Below, piece by piece: positions 1 through 11,791 of a DNA stretch of 64,000 nucleotides; within the stretch, counting starts at the first letter, position 1, and each line of letters begins with the position of its first letter. The notes under the pieces were generated by a model. That model did not search any database. It saw only the letters and a program-made list of their open reading frames with translations, and had not been told where the DNA came from. The translations under genes and the position numbers were made by a program. This DNA comes from Saxidomus purpurata (Eukaryota; Mollusca; Bivalvia; Venerida; Veneridae): NCBI GenBank assembly GCA_022818135.1, contig JAFMSR010000015.1, positions 30,233,193 through 30,297,192 on the forward strand, in the 5' to 3' direction.

Positions 1-140
1 ATGCAAGGAACATTCCTGCATATTTTATCAACATTGGCCTAGTGGTTTCAGAGGATATGTCATTTGAATCAAAATGTTGACGGACGACGGACAATCATTA
101 ATCAGAAAAGCTCACCCTGGCGTAGCCAGGTGAGCTAAAA
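1..140 (+). mobile_element. pearl-like element, 3' end only (family A)
   Basis: The first 140 bases match the end of the element at 8354-9196 almost base for base: the same 'ggcctagtggtttcagagga' stretch, the 'gttgacggac' run and the same terminal hairpin. The tail holds an inverted repeat (CTCACC, then CTGG/CCAG around GCGTAG, then GGTGAG) followed by CTAAAAAA. Tandem cores and a 3' hairpin are the hallmarks of molluscan pearl elements and other non-autonomous Helentron-like repeats; the assignment is an inference. The 5' part lies outside the window. Confidence 0.65.
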
Positions 141-983
141 AAACGTTGAATATTAACATCAAATATTAAACTGTGACTGACAAAGAATGCACTTGGATAA
201 AACGGCTCGGTTTCGCCTGTTCTCAAATCTCATTAAATTCATGGGTGGGAAATCTGCATCTTTTTCCAATTCATAACTTGGGATTCCTTTTAACGTTATC
301 AGTATGTTACGTAACACGGCATTTAGAACAGCGGCACTGCAAATCATTTTCGACGTCGAATTTTCGCATTATTACGTCGACGTTTTTTTCCACCGCTATT
401 GAACTGGCCGTCATTATCCTACTTTTTGAATTGAAATTACTTTTTTTTCGCTAATGACATATTTTCACATTGTAAGGACTTCAAACAGACACAGAACATG
501 ATCAGGTTTTGCCTAATATCTACATTGTATAGCAGTTATCGGATATTTGACACTTTAATATAAAATACAGTAAAACTCGGTTATGACGAACTCCTCGGGA
601 CTTTGTAAAATTGTTCGCTATATACGCTGGTCGATGTATCCGTTTAGATATACATGTACACATGCACCTGCATCTATATATCAATATTTATTAATTGATT
701 TACCAGTTAAACCTGTTTGTGTCAGCATAAGAATCGTCTATTACTGATACTTTATTACCTCAGTAATGAAAAGTTTAAAAATATGTCTCAAAACTTTAAA
801 ATATATGTCTCAATAATGTCTAAAAAATTGCTATATACATGTATCTTGAACAAAGGAAGAATAGGATTTCTGAGATTGTTTAGATTTTAGAAAACACTGT
901 TATTGTTAAAAAAAAACATTTTCTGGTACGTCACCATGAGATTCAAGATAAAGAAATATTGTATGAACAATAAACTAATTAAC
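141..983. other. no gene seen
   Basis: AT-rich sequence with only short chance open frames and no recognisable protein motif, repeat or RNA fold. Confidence 0.5.
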
Positions 984-986
984 TAA

Positions 987-1938
987 GGCCACACCAAATT
1001 GATAAGTTGGTCATCGGGATTTTTTGAAAAACTTGGAGGCAGGGAGCGAAAACATAATTTTAATATTTTTTTGTGTTTTGAGGAAATTTTGGAGCGAGCG
1101 AAGAAGAAGAGCGAAGAAATATATACAAATGTATATCCTTTCTGTTCACATTTAATAGCAAATGTCAAACTTTATGCTTCATATTAGCTTGTAAGACAAC
1201 ATATTTTCAAATGTTCTTATTTGGGATAAGCAATACAAGTAAATTTATTATTTCCCCCGAGATACAGTAAATGTTTTTTTCCTCACACACATAGTGTGTT
1301 TCAGTTATTGTAAAAGATTTTTCCAGTAGCAATTTTCTTTTCCATGTAATTATTTTTATGAATAAACCTTGTACCCGGTGTCTAGCTAGAGCTAAATTTT
1401 AGGGAGAAGTCATTAGTCCCAGAGCTGAAAATAGGGAGAAGTTTGTAGGCTACCGGGAGAGAGATATTTGTCTTTAGTTTGTTTCAAAGTGAAATAGTTC
1501 TAATACTAGTATTACTTAATCATAAATGGTTGTGTGATAAGTCAGGAGATTAGCCATTATTATGAGACTTCATCCAGATAAAGGAGTTTTTTATAGACTG
1601 ATTTTCATGCATTTTAATTGTTAGAACACAAAATTTACAACAAACATATAATTTGATAGTAATCATGCACAGTTACAGCCGAACCCCACTTTCCGCATCA
1701 CCAGGCCCTGTTTGATTGCCATATTGATAGGTCTTCTACAATAAGTAAGATGACGACAATGTGTACCAGTAATCAGCACGATATTAGTAAATTCCATTTT
1801 ATTGGCAAAATATTTTGTGAAAACTAGCTGAAGGGTATATAGGTCCGTGCGTGAGCCAATAATAGTAATTTTTTTTGTGTGTTTTAGAAAAAAATCGTGC
1901 TGCAATCCCGATGACCAACTTATTAATTTGGTGTGGCC
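987..1938. mobile_element. PIF/Harbinger-like non-autonomous element 1
   Basis: The ends are inverted repeats of about 33 bases that start GGCCACACCAAATT and run through GATAAGTTGGTCATCGGGA (one or two mismatches between ends). Both sides carry the trinucleotide TAA (984-986 and 1939-1941). TWA 3-bp duplications with GG-starting termini are typical of PIF/Harbinger. The 0.95-kb interior has no long open frame, so the element is non-autonomous. A second, diverged element with the same ends lies at 19171-20358. Confidence 0.75.
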
Positions 1939-2058
1939 TAAATAAATAAATGAATAAAAATACATGTTAACTCCATGCGTTAATTTTTTTTATTAACAAT
2001 AACTTATTGTGGCCAGTTACACAAATAATAACGCTGACAAATCCTCCAAATTACGTCC

Positions 2059-2505
2059 AAGGAAAATAAATAATTTCCAACCAGAGTTTTCAAGTTATGT
2101 TCTCCGGACAAGGAAAAGTAACAAAGGGCAATAACTCTCTAATGAGGCAAGATATAATTATGGTTCTTGTACACTGCGCTTCATCTCATTGTGCTAGACC
2201 ATTGTATGAAGTTGTATTGAATTCCAACCAGTAGTTTTCAAGTTATGCTCCGGACAAGGAAAGTAACAAAGGGCAATTACTCTGTAATGAGTCAAGATGG
2301 AGTTATGGTTCCTGTGCACTGCACTTCCTCTCATTGTGCTGGACCATTGTATGAAATTGTTTTGAATTCCAACTAGTAGTTTTCAAGTTATGCTCTGGAA
2401 AAGGAAAATGCAACAGACCGCCTGACCGACCTAGCGCCCGACCAACCACCGGGTGACTCCTATATACCCCCGAAACGAAGTTTCGGGGGTATAATAAAGC
2501 AACTA
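2059..2505 (+). mobile_element. pearl-like element, family E, 5'-truncated
   Basis: About two and a half copies of a ~145-bp unit (with 'aagtaacaaagggcaat' and 'gaattccaaccagtagtttt') followed by a unique tail and a 3' hairpin in which TATACCCCCGAAAC pairs with GTTTCGGGGGTATA, ending ATAATAAAG. The same unit, tail and hairpin occur in the fuller copy at 12856-14212. The 5' end with its subterminal AATACCCCCAAA is missing, so this copy is truncated. Confidence 0.7.
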
Positions 2506-4311
2506 CCCATCCAAACATGTATTAGTTTGACCTATTATATTTGTGCATAAATGAATTGCGTCAAGTGACACTTTAAACTGTGGTTTCAGCTAATTTGACT
2601 GGATGTCTCCTAAACCGTGACTATGGGGTTAACATACTTTAAACCGCGGTTGAAGACTTTAAGCTTGATTTTTTTAATGGATCTTCAATGTTGACTTTTA
2701 GAAAGCTCAAAGTTAATGTGCATAGACGGCTCTACAGTTCCATGTGCAACACTATTTAAGTTAGCGATATAGGGTCATTTTGGCTATCTTGTAAACACGA
2801 TTACCTTTGAGAATTGATGATCAATATTTAGTTTAATTTGTTTTTTTTTCTGTTAAATTGTCTTATGAGTACATCTGATGATCGTGAAAATACACAAATT
2901 CAGCTATTTCGAAACTGTTCACAAAATCTCGTTTCTTATAAATGATTCAACTTTTATAACGCGACTGATTTCTTTCTTTTCTTTTTCTGCTGCAAAATAT
3001 ATTTGTTAAGTTATGGTAAAATTGGTCCCTGCATGCGGAAGGTACGGACCGGACAGATGGACAGAATGACGAACGGATGGATAGATGGTTTGAACAGCGC
3101 AAGCCTACGGTTCCCGAGCAGTCATATATGACCAGTAGGAGACTATTAGATTTTAAATTTTTAGTTACACATTTAACAAAACGTAGGAAAACGGAGAGCA
3201 TTTTGAAAATCAATGGTTTTTTATGCACCTATTTCAGGGAGAGGGATTACGATTTTCCATGTGTTATTGTCTATCTGTTCGTTTATCCATCTATTCAATC
3301 ATATAATAGTTTGTGTTGTGCTCAACTCCAAAAGCATAAGAACATTCATGATGCCATACAATAGTGTTATTAACATATATTCATCTGATCAAACTCCGTA
3401 ATTTTTTGCCTGAAGCATCAGTATGACGTACATATTATAATTTGGGGTCACTGGCTCAGTCACATGGACCTGAAAACAGAAAATCTTTTCCAACCTTCCC
3501 CAAAACCCCTTGCTGATTTTTCATAAGACTTTACCAGAGGCATCAGTATGATGTCTAGTTGTGCATATTATGGGTAACTAGTTCCACGGTCAAGGTCAAA
3601 CGGATGGGAGACATACGTTTTTTCAAGAAAAAACTATCTCTAGTTTTTCTTGAATTTGCAGTTAATATGATTACAGAAAAACTATCCTGTTACTTTAAAG
3701 GCTCAATGATGTTCATGTCAAAAGATGCAAAAGTAGCATCTCAGCAAACCGAGACTTTTGAATTGTTCTGTATGTCAAGCGATTTTCATACTAAGCAAAT
3801 TTGCTGAAACGCCCATTATTATTTTGAATGTAACACATACTTGTACCACTTATATTACTAAGTAAAATGTCTTGGCAGTGAAACTGACATTTAGAAACAC
3901 AGATGAGACTTAAAGGTGTGGTTGATGAATTCAGATTAAGAGCCCAGTCTACGTTTTCTAGGATGTCTTTGAATTTCTCTAGCTTGCCAGATGTCACAAG
4001 GCTAGAATGACAAAGTCCTGTTCGAACATTATATATGTAAAACATGTATGCCCTCTGACGGCAGCCGATTAGCCAACTAGCTATTTTTCCAATACATAGT
4101 TCCCACATCGACAATATTTACCTCCCTTGCTCTGAATTGGCAGCCATTTTGTATGGCAAGGTCCAATAAAGTTAATAGGGAACAATCTACTTAACAATTA
4201 CAAAATAACCAGATTTATAAACATAATTTAATTAATATATGATGCTGATATTGGCAGATGACTCAGCAGGTTCAAGAAAATAAGGTTGTCACACATAAAT
4301 TATCTGGACAA
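2506..4311. other. no gene seen; weak repeat traces
   Basis: No convincing coding region. Around 3040-3090 there is a 'ggacagatggacagaatgac' tract like the tails of other repeats in the window, and near 3413 and 3540 a phrase resembling 'gcatcagtatgac' occurs twice, suggesting a decayed tandem-core repeat. Confidence 0.35.
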
Positions 4312-4313
4312 TA

Positions 4314-4410
4314 CTAAAAGACGGTCTCGGCAAAATCGACGGTCTCTGACGGTCTCCAGTTTATTGAGACCGACGAAGACCGGAGGCCGTCAAGTGAGAC
4401 CGTCAAATAG
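4314..4410. mobile_element. ~97-bp palindromic MITE with TA duplication, copy 1
   Basis: The module starts CTAAAAGACGGTCTC and ends GAGACCGTCAAATAG, is flanked by TA on both sides (4312-4313, 4411-4412), and is built of repeated GACGGTCTC/GAGACCGTC motifs, so it folds almost along its whole length. TA duplications suggest mobilisation by a Tc1/mariner-type transposase. A same-orientation copy is at 7393-7485. Confidence 0.6.
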
Positions 4411-4412
4411 TA

Positions 4413-7390
4413 TTCAAATCCGCAGAGGTGGTTTATTTCGTGGTACATTAATTTTAACATTATGAAAAATTGTAAATGAATTTCACCTTGTTTTTGTTTT
4501 TTGACTTTATATAATTATAAAGTCCATAGTAATTATCTTTAGTTTTGTATGTAAACATACGGATAATATTATTAAATATACTGAAAGAATCACTGATCAA
4601 ATCAGGATGATCGTAATAGATATCAATTAATAATTTTATGTAATACATTCAAAGAAGTGTGATCGTTCTAAAGTAATTAAAATCTTATTATAGTGTAGGG
4701 GTAACTTTGATGAACGTTGTACGGTTTTGAACTTTACCGAAAGTTTTAACACTTTCATTATTTATTTTTAATATGTTTTCCGCAATTTTAACCTTTGATC
4801 ATTTAATATAATTACATAACATAAAAATCTGAAATTATTTATACTGTTAATTTAAGTCTAATTATCGCGAAGAAAAACTTGTGAAAAAATATTTTTTGAA
4901 ATAGTGACTTTCATTCGTCCGTTTATCTATAGTTTTTCATGACACTTCTGGATTGCTAAAATATTAAAAGTCTGACTTTAATAATGTTATTGTTTATCAA
5001 TATGCAAGTGTCAAGACTTAGGTGTTGACTGTTAATAAACAGTAGTTCTTTAATAAACAAACACGTGCTTCAGTTAACACGTAAGTCTGTTTAATAGACC
5101 AGTGACTAATTTGCTCAACTTATTTTTATCATTGAAACTTAGTTTTTCTTTAGATGATTTTTTTTGTAATTTCATTTGATTAATGCAACAAACATAGATC
5201 TACTTGTATTATAGTTTTATATTTTACTCTCGCAAAACATTGCTAAAAAAGTATGTATAAACATTATAAAGTATGCATAAGTGTGAATGGTCGGGTTATT
5301 TCGTTTTAGTTGAACTCATGTTGTGTTTTAAGTGATTTATATTACTTTAAGCATTATATATCATTGTAAATGATACTTTTATTGATAGTATATATACATT
5401 TCGGTTGGTTGTTATTTTGGATATTCTATGCCATATTGTATTATTTCATCAAAATTAATTGTTTTGCGTCTCAATGTTTATCTCAAATTTAGAAAATGTG
5501 TTATTTGGCAATTAAACTTAAACATTGTTCATTTTATCACGGACCTATGTATATATGTCCGTGATTTTACTAAGTACGCTATTCTAGCTGCACTTATTAA
5601 AATCAATTTAAGTAAAAGCGTTCTTTTTTCTCAAAACATACAAGTTTTCCTGATTTGGGACTTGAAAATAAATTATTTGCAGATTGGTATATATATAATA
5701 ATGAAATACGGAATGATTTAGTAAGACTTGATTTTTCACAACTGAACTACTTTGAAAAAAAAGTTAAAAAAAGAGTATAATTTCAAATTCATTAAACAAC
5801 TTCTTAAAACATACCATTGAATATCTAACTAATTACTTACAATCAGTACAATTTGCACATATTATCATGACCAGGGATCGTATATACATATAACAAATCC
5901 TGTCATGACGGAGGGTGTGATAATCCAATCAATGAGAAACGCGTGCCGTTTAAGTAAACACCATCATAAAAGGTGTTAAAATACAGTAGTTACAGGTTTA
6001 CTGTAGACGTCAAAGTTTGTAACTTCCATTGCGAATTGTGATTTTTTTATATAATTGATACAAGTATTCAGGTGTATTTTCGTGAACTAGAAAAATATTG
6101 AACATAAAGATATTTTTGCATGACAAATCATTCTGTTTCTCAACATATATGCCTTAGATGTCTGGTACAAAAAGTAATATGTATAAGTTGTATTCTTCGC
6201 CAATAATTTAATCACATATAAACAACATTTTTAAAAAATAAATACACTTTACTTTAAATATCATTTAAAATCTCAGTAGTACATACTGTCCACACTTTCT
6301 GAGTGGTATGTTTCATTGAATTGTTAAAAAATAAGTGGCATTGCTTTTTTGCAATACTAAAAGTAGACTCGGCCCTTATTGAAATTTGAAAATGACACAA
6401 AAATAACCATTATTTGAAGGCCTGTAACGTCCGTTTTACTCTTTCAATTGTCAAAATATTGATATTTTTGGAAACTGCAAATAAGAAACTTTCAAATGAT
6501 AACAACATGATATTGTTGTATCAAGAATTCAGGAAATTAACATGCACGGCCGTATTTTGTAACTGCAAATACAGAGACATATTTAATTGCTAAACGTATC
6601 AAAGTTTGTACACCTGTAACTTTTTAGTTATTTGAATGAATTTTTCATATTTACCATGTTTATAAACTGCAGAGTGTATACTTTCATATGATACCAAATT
6701 CAATATGTTTTATTACGTATTTTAAAAATAATAGGTACGGCCGTGGTTTTCATTCATAAAAATGCAGTTAAATATGCCCGAAATATTGACTGATATTGAA
6801 TGTAAGTTTCTTTCAAGGTTTTGCTCTTAAAATCATTTATTAACATATTCATAAAGTTCATAATTTCAGATTTCATTTGATACTAAATATTTAAAAAATC
6901 ACAAAAAATAAAGAAGCGGCCGTATTTTCCGATATATTCTTTACTTGGTATATAGGACGACCGAATAATACACTTTTCCCATTTAAAAGGATTCGAAAGA
7001 TATTGAACTATCTCAAAGTTTATTTGTTTTTTTTTCTTGTATGAAACCTTCACCAACACACATATATATTCAGATTGATCTCACCGATTAGGAATAGAGA
7101 CAATTAAAAAAGGAAACGGTGAATATTTTCCACAGAATATAGAAAATATTATTTGCCTGAAATCAATGAATATAAATTATTTTTAAGGAATAATAACCTT
7201 GCTAAATTGAATAATACAAAAATAGTTCGACAGAATCAAGTCTTAAAAAATATTCTGTAATAACATTTCTTTTTGGGGAATTCCGAAAAGCCTTTTTAAA
7301 TGATCAGGTCTTAAAATTTAATTGATAAATATTAACGGTCTTGCATTTTTTAATTTGTCACAAATACCTATAAAGTCCGATAAATCAATA
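4413..7390. other. AT-rich spacer between two palindromic MITEs; no gene seen
   Basis: Nearly 3 kb of very AT-rich DNA without recognisable coding potential. A perfect 9-bp stem (ATCACGGAC/GTCCGTGAT, near 5538-5567) is the only clean hairpin noticed. From about 6415 to 7110 a diverged tandem array can be traced (separate entry). Confidence 0.45.
6415..7110. repeat. diverged ~190-bp tandem array
   Basis: Three or four units share an order of landmarks: a 'ctttcaaatgat' or 'ctttcatatgatac' phrase, a run ending ACGGCCGT (near 6545, 6735, and GCGGCCGT near 6916), then 'tttc..' and 'gaaatattga' phrases. Identity between units is low, so the array is old. It may be the core of an otherwise lost repeat element. 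Confidence 0.35.
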
Positions 7391-7392
7391 TA

Positions 7393-7485
7393 CTAAACGA
7401 CGGTCTCACTAGACGGTCTCCGGTCTCGGCCAGTCTTTGAAGACCGGAGACCGTCAGAGACCGGCGACCGGAGACCGTCGAATAG
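7393..7485. mobile_element. ~93-bp palindromic MITE with TA duplication, copy 2
   Basis: Starts CTAAACGACGGTCTC and ends GAGACCGTCGAATAG, flanked by TA at 7391-7392 and 7486-7487. The internal GGAGACCGTCAGAGACCGG motifs pair with GACGGTCTCCGGTCTCGG. It has the same asymmetric ends (CTAAA left, ATAG right) as the module at 4314-4410, so it is a direct, not inverted, copy. Confidence 0.6.
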
Positions 7486-7487
7486 TA

Positions 7488-8017
7488 TACCTCAAATTAT
7501 CTTGGTATTTTCTTAATTATCACCTAATTGAGAAAAATTCCTATTAATATTGTGGATGTGGGAACTATGTATAAAGGTCACCTTTACCTAAAAAATAATA
7601 GGGGTTATCTGCGTGATATGACCAACCAACATTCCAAGTATGACAAAAATAGGCCAAATAGTTATCTAGTGACTTTCCTGTTGAAGATCACTGTGACCTT
7701 AACCTGTTGATCTCAACATATACTTAACAAAATTTCTAATGCATCACCTACCTTTGTCCTTTATTAAATTGTTGATCCTCCAGATTTGTGCCCGCTTATT
7801 TTTAGCTACCGATCCACGAAAGCTATCATGTCTTGTATTTATGACATCGGGTAGATACTTCAATTAAATGAATTTCAAAATGATTGCATGATTGGCACAC
7901 TTTTCATATGGAAGATAATGAGTTTCCCAAGAGCATCAAGGCATACTAAGGTGGGTCAAACACTACATCTGCCATATGATTTCTATGCAGGCACCATTCT
8001 GTGCAAGTTTTATGAAA
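7488..8017 (+). repeat. left half of a decayed interspersed repeat split by the MULE-like element
   Basis: Phrases such as 'aaggtcacctttacct' and 'accaaccaacattccaagta' resemble the monotonous cores of pearl-like repeats. The sequence 'gcaccattctgtgcaagttt' at the right edge continues naturally at 10138 ('tttatgaaaatccatta'), and related wording recurs near 10260 ('gtgagcaagttttgtgaaaa'). The block at 8018-10137 was therefore inserted into a pre-existing repeat. Confidence 0.5.
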
Positions 8018-8353
8018 GGAAGTGTCTCCTCGTCCGGTCCCGGACGGGGAGACCCAGAGTTTCAGCCAGACTTTGAGGGGGTTTTGTCTCCCCGTCCGGC
8101 TCTATTTGTTATCATTTTTTAGCGCGACTTATGAAAATATTATTATTTCTTAGATGAAAAATATTCATTATTTACTATTTTCAGTCTGAAGAACTTCAGA
8201 AAACGTAATTTATATGAAAAAATAGGCTGGGAGGATATTAATTGAATGAGGTGTGAAAATTAGTAAAACGTTATGGAATAATAACTTAACACATATGGTG
8301 GTTTGCATTTAATTTCCATTGCAACATAAGAATGGAAGTGTGCAATTAAATGA

Positions 8354-9196
8354 AACAAGAGGGCCAAGATGGCCCTATATCGCTCACCTTGGTACAAGTC
8401 CACTTGCCTGGTGGAAGATCACTAGATAATGTTATATACCAAATAAGTTTTCCTATATACGCCTTTGTAAAACAAATGATCCCTCCCCCTCCCCGGGCAA
8501 GGTCAGTTTTGACCCCAGGGGCATAATTTGAACAAACTTTGAAGAGGTCTACTAGGCAATGCTACATGCCAAATATCTAAGCTCTAGGCCTTGTGGTTTC
8601 AGAGAAAAAGATTTTAAAAGTTTTCCCTATATAAGCCTATTTAAAACTAAGTGACCCCCGGTGCGGGGTCAATTTTGACCCGGGGGTCAATTTTGACCCG
8701 GGGGTCATAATTTGAACAATCTTGGTAGAGGTCCACTAGCCAATGCTACATGCCAAATATCTAAGCTCTAGTCCTTGTGGTTTCAGAGAAAAAGATTTTT
8801 AAAGTTTTCCCTATATAAGCCTATTTAAAACTAAGTGACCCCCGGTGCGGGGTCAATTTTGACCCGGGGGTCATAATTTGAACAATCTTGGTAGAGGTCC
8901 ACTAGACAATGCTACATGCCAAATATCTAAGCTCCAGGCCTTGTGGTTTCAGAGAAGAAGATTGTTAAAGTTTTTCCTATTTGTTGCCATAGCAACAACA
9001 GAGTTCTGCATGGAATGGAATTCTTTGAACAGTTTATTTTGGTAGACCTTCATGCAAGGAACATTCCTGCATAGTTTTATCAACATTGGCCTAGAGGTTT
9101 CAGAGGAGATGTCATTTGAATCAAAATGTTGACGGACTGACGGACAATCATTCAATCAGAAAAGCTCACCCTGGCGTAGCCAGGGGAGCCAAATAT
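8354..9196 (+). mobile_element. pearl-like element, family A, near complete
   Basis: Starts ACAAGAGGGCCAAGATGGCC with 'ctatatcgctcacc', contains about three tandem units of ~160-200 bp (each with 'gaccccggtgcgggtcaat'-type text, 'gtccactag..aatgctacatgcc' and 'ctaagctctaggccttgtgg'), and ends with the hairpin CTCACCCTGGCGTAGCCAGGGGAG followed by CCAAAT. It is nested in the MULE-like element. The usual GAGCTAAAA ending is mutated here. Confidence 0.7.
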
Positions 9197-9242
9197 CGTA
9201 GGCGCTAGCCGCCGACTTTTTTAGCCTGCTTACCAACCCAAT

Positions 9243-10079
9243 AAAACATACCTTTGACACAAGACTTTAACTAGGAATTTCTAAGTACAAATCAAGGAAC
9301 ATTTTCACAGAGTTATCTTCTCTTGCTTACAGATAGGTCTCATGATGATACATAAGTACTCCAACTTTCAAAGTAATATCTCAAATGGTTAAGTCAACAA
9401 GTGGACAAGAATGAAAATTTTAACTGAGTTTCTAAGTCAAAAAGGGCCATAATTCATATAAAATTACTTTCTCCTGCCCATGTTTTGGGATCATGATGGT
9501 AAACAAGTATTCAACTTTCAAGTAATATCTTGAACGTTTAGTAAATAGTGGACTGGTACAAAAAACTTAACCAAGATTCTAAGTCGATAAAGGGCCTTAA
9601 TTTTTAAAACAAATCCCTGACAGAGTTACCTTTCTTGCCTACAGATGGGGGTAATGATGTAAACAGCATTCAAAGTTTCAAAGCAATATCTCAAAGGGTT
9701 AAGGCAATAAGTGGATTTTACCCATATTCAATGTTTTTTTAAGTAAACAAAGGGCATAATTCTGTCAATTACCTTGACAGAGTTCATGTACTTTGTCTGT
9801 TGATCTAGGTCAATGGTAAACAAGTATGGTTAGTTTCAAAGCAATACCCAATGGTTTTGAAATAAAGTGAGGTGGTACGAAAAACTTAATCAAGCTCAAT
9901 ACACTTTCTAAGTCAAAAAGGAAATGGTGTCAAAAACCTTGACAGAGTTATGTACTCTTGTCTGTAGATGGAGGTTATGATGGTAAACAAGTATGGTAAG
10001 TTTCAAAGCCATACCTTAATATTTGAAATAAAGCCGGGGTGGTACGAAAAACTTAACCAAGGTGTGACACCAATGCCGA
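9243..10079 (+). repeat. pearl-like family B core, both ends missing
   Basis: Five or so ~150-bp units matching 55091-56130 closely, including 'caaatcaaggaacattttca', 'cagagttatcttctcttgct' and 'aagtggactggtac'. It stops at 'gtgacaccaatgccgacgcc', just short of the family's 3' hairpin, where the right end of the MULE-like element begins. The 5' ACAAGAGCTGTC start is also absent. Confidence 0.65.
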
Positions 10080-10137
10080 CGCCGGACGGTTCAACCGGAC
10101 GTGGAGACTCTGGGTCACCGTACGAGGAGACACTTCC

Positions 10138-10570
10138 TTTATGAAAATCCATTACAAAATGTGACCTGTAGAGTGTTACCAAGGTTTTACAATAATATAG
10201 TTATCATAGCTGGATTTCACAGTGTTGCTCAATTTCTATACCGATCATCTACATGTTGCAGGCAACCTTGTGAGCAAGTTTTGTGAAAATTCATTGGAAA
10301 ATGTGATCTGTAGTGTTTATACAATTCTAGGCTTAAATGGTTGGTTTTCGCAGTGTTGCTCAGTTCCTTTTCATTCCATCTACTCAATCTTCTGAGCAGG
10401 TTTCATATGTCAAATGGAAATTTTAGTCTGCAGAATGTTATGAAGGAATGGTTGATGGACAAACCACCATGGCATTGTAATTGTCTGTAACAGGACTGAC
10501 CGACAGACATTTGGTCATAATTCATGGAACGAATAGACGGACGAAATTGGTCACAATTTCCTGTTTTATA
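10138..10570 (+). repeat. right half of the split interspersed repeat
   Basis: Continues the repeat interrupted at 8017: successive ~110-bp units contain 'aatgtgacctgtagagtgtt', 'aatgtgatctgtagtgttta' and 'gctggatttcacagtgttgc'. It ends in a 'gaatagacggacgaaattgg' tail of the kind seen at the 3' ends of other repeats here. Confidence 0.45.
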
Positions 10571-10998
10571 TCAACCCAGGTTCATTGGCAATTATTTTAT
10601 ACTGTCCATAACACAAACAAGTTCAGAGTATAGTCATTATTTGATTTATGTGACTAAAATTTACAAATACAAGTAGACAAAAAAAAAAATAAAGTAGGTG
10701 AGAGAATGGGTAAAGGACCAGCCATTGACAGAAGGTAAACGTTACCTTAGACATCTGCAGACTGGTCCCCCTTAGTACAAGGAGTGCTCGGCTTTTATAG
10801 CCAAAACTTCCCGCTCAAATTTGTGTTGTAGAAGGGTTGTTCACAAAAGCACGCATAATACAATTTATTGTATTAGATTTACCTTGTAATAACCTGGAAC
10901 GAATATATACTTAATATCATTGCTCCAGTAATAACACAGGGATAAAACAGTACGAAACAATTGAACAACCCTGTTTCAATATAACTGTTACTAAAATT
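10571..10998. other. no gene seen
   Basis: AT-rich sequence including a poly(A) run at 10680-10690; no recognisable feature. Confidence 0.4.
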
Positions 10999-11791
10999 CA
11001 ACAAGAGGGCCATGATGGCCCTTTATCGCTCACCCGAGTACAACTGCTTTTAACAAAGTTGCTAGAAATCATCGAAACAACCTTTCTGACAAATTTCCAG
11101 GATATTTGGGCTGAAAATGTTACCTCTAGAGTATTAACAAGGCTTTTCAATATTTGGGCTCTGTGACCTAGTTTTTGACCCCAGATGACCCATATTGAAA
11201 CTTGAGCTAGAAATCATCGAAACAACCTTTCTGACAAATTTCCAGGATATTTGGGCTGAAAATGTAACCTCTAGAGTGTTAACAAGGTTTTTCCATATTT
11301 GGGCTCTGTGACCTAGTTTTTGACCCCAGATGACCCATATTCGAACTTGAGCTAGAAATCATCTTAACAACCTTTCTGACAAATTTCCAGGATATTTGGC
11401 TGAAAATGTTACCTCTAGAGTGTTAACAAGGTTTTTCCATATTTGGGCTGTGTGACCTAGTTTTTGACCCCAGGTGACCCATATTAAAACTTGAGCTAGA
11501 AATCAACCAAACAACCTTTCTGACAAATTGCCAGGATATTTGGACTGAAACAGTAGCCTCTAGAGCCTTAACAAGATTTTTCTATTTTGGGTCATGTGAC
11601 CTAGTTTTTCATCCGAGATGACCCATATTCGAACTTGTCCGAGTAATTACTGGAACAAACATCCTGACCAAGTTTCGTGACAATTGAGGCAAAAATGTGA
11701 CCACTAGAGTGTTAACGAACTAAGTGTGGACGGACGACGGACATTCATCGATCCTAATAGCTCACCCTGAGCCAGCTCAGGTGAGCTAAAA
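10999..11791 (+). mobile_element. pearl-like element, family A', complete
   Basis: Begins ACAAGAGGGCCATGATGGCC with 'tttatcgctcacccgag'. The core holds four to five tandem units of ~155 bp (each 'ctagaaatcatcgaaacaac', 'ctgacaaatttccaggatat', 'cctctagagtgttaacaagg', 'gtgacctagtttttgacccc'). The tail has 'gtggacggacgacggacatt' and the hairpin CTCACCCTGAGCCAGCTCAGGTGAG followed by CTAAAAA. The layout of a 5' start, tandem core and 3' hairpin matches published molluscan pearl elements; the Helentron connection is inferred. Confidence 0.75.

Larger units (their letters stand above)
8018..10137. mobile_element. MULE-like DNA transposon, non-autonomous, 9-bp target duplication
   Basis: The termini are inverted repeats GGAAGTGTCTCCTCGTCCGG and, read inward from the other end, GGAAGTGTCTCCTCGTACGG. 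Both sides carry the perfect 9-mer TTTATGAAA (8009-8017 and 10138-10146). Nine-base duplications are characteristic of Mutator-like elements. The left end also has extra paired CGTCCGG/CCGGACG blocks. No transposase frame is present; the interior is largely filled by a family A pearl-like element (8354-9196) and a family B core (9243-10079). Confidence 0.8.

Noticed and set aside
8018..8100. Short CRISPR-like or hairpin array of CGTCCGG blocks
   Set aside because: Explained as the complex inverted end of the MULE-like element; spacing is irregular and the genome is eukaryotic.
9060..9180. 'gacggactgacggac' tracts as simple satellites
   Set aside because: They are the conserved tail of pearl-like elements just before the terminal hairpin and occur once per element.
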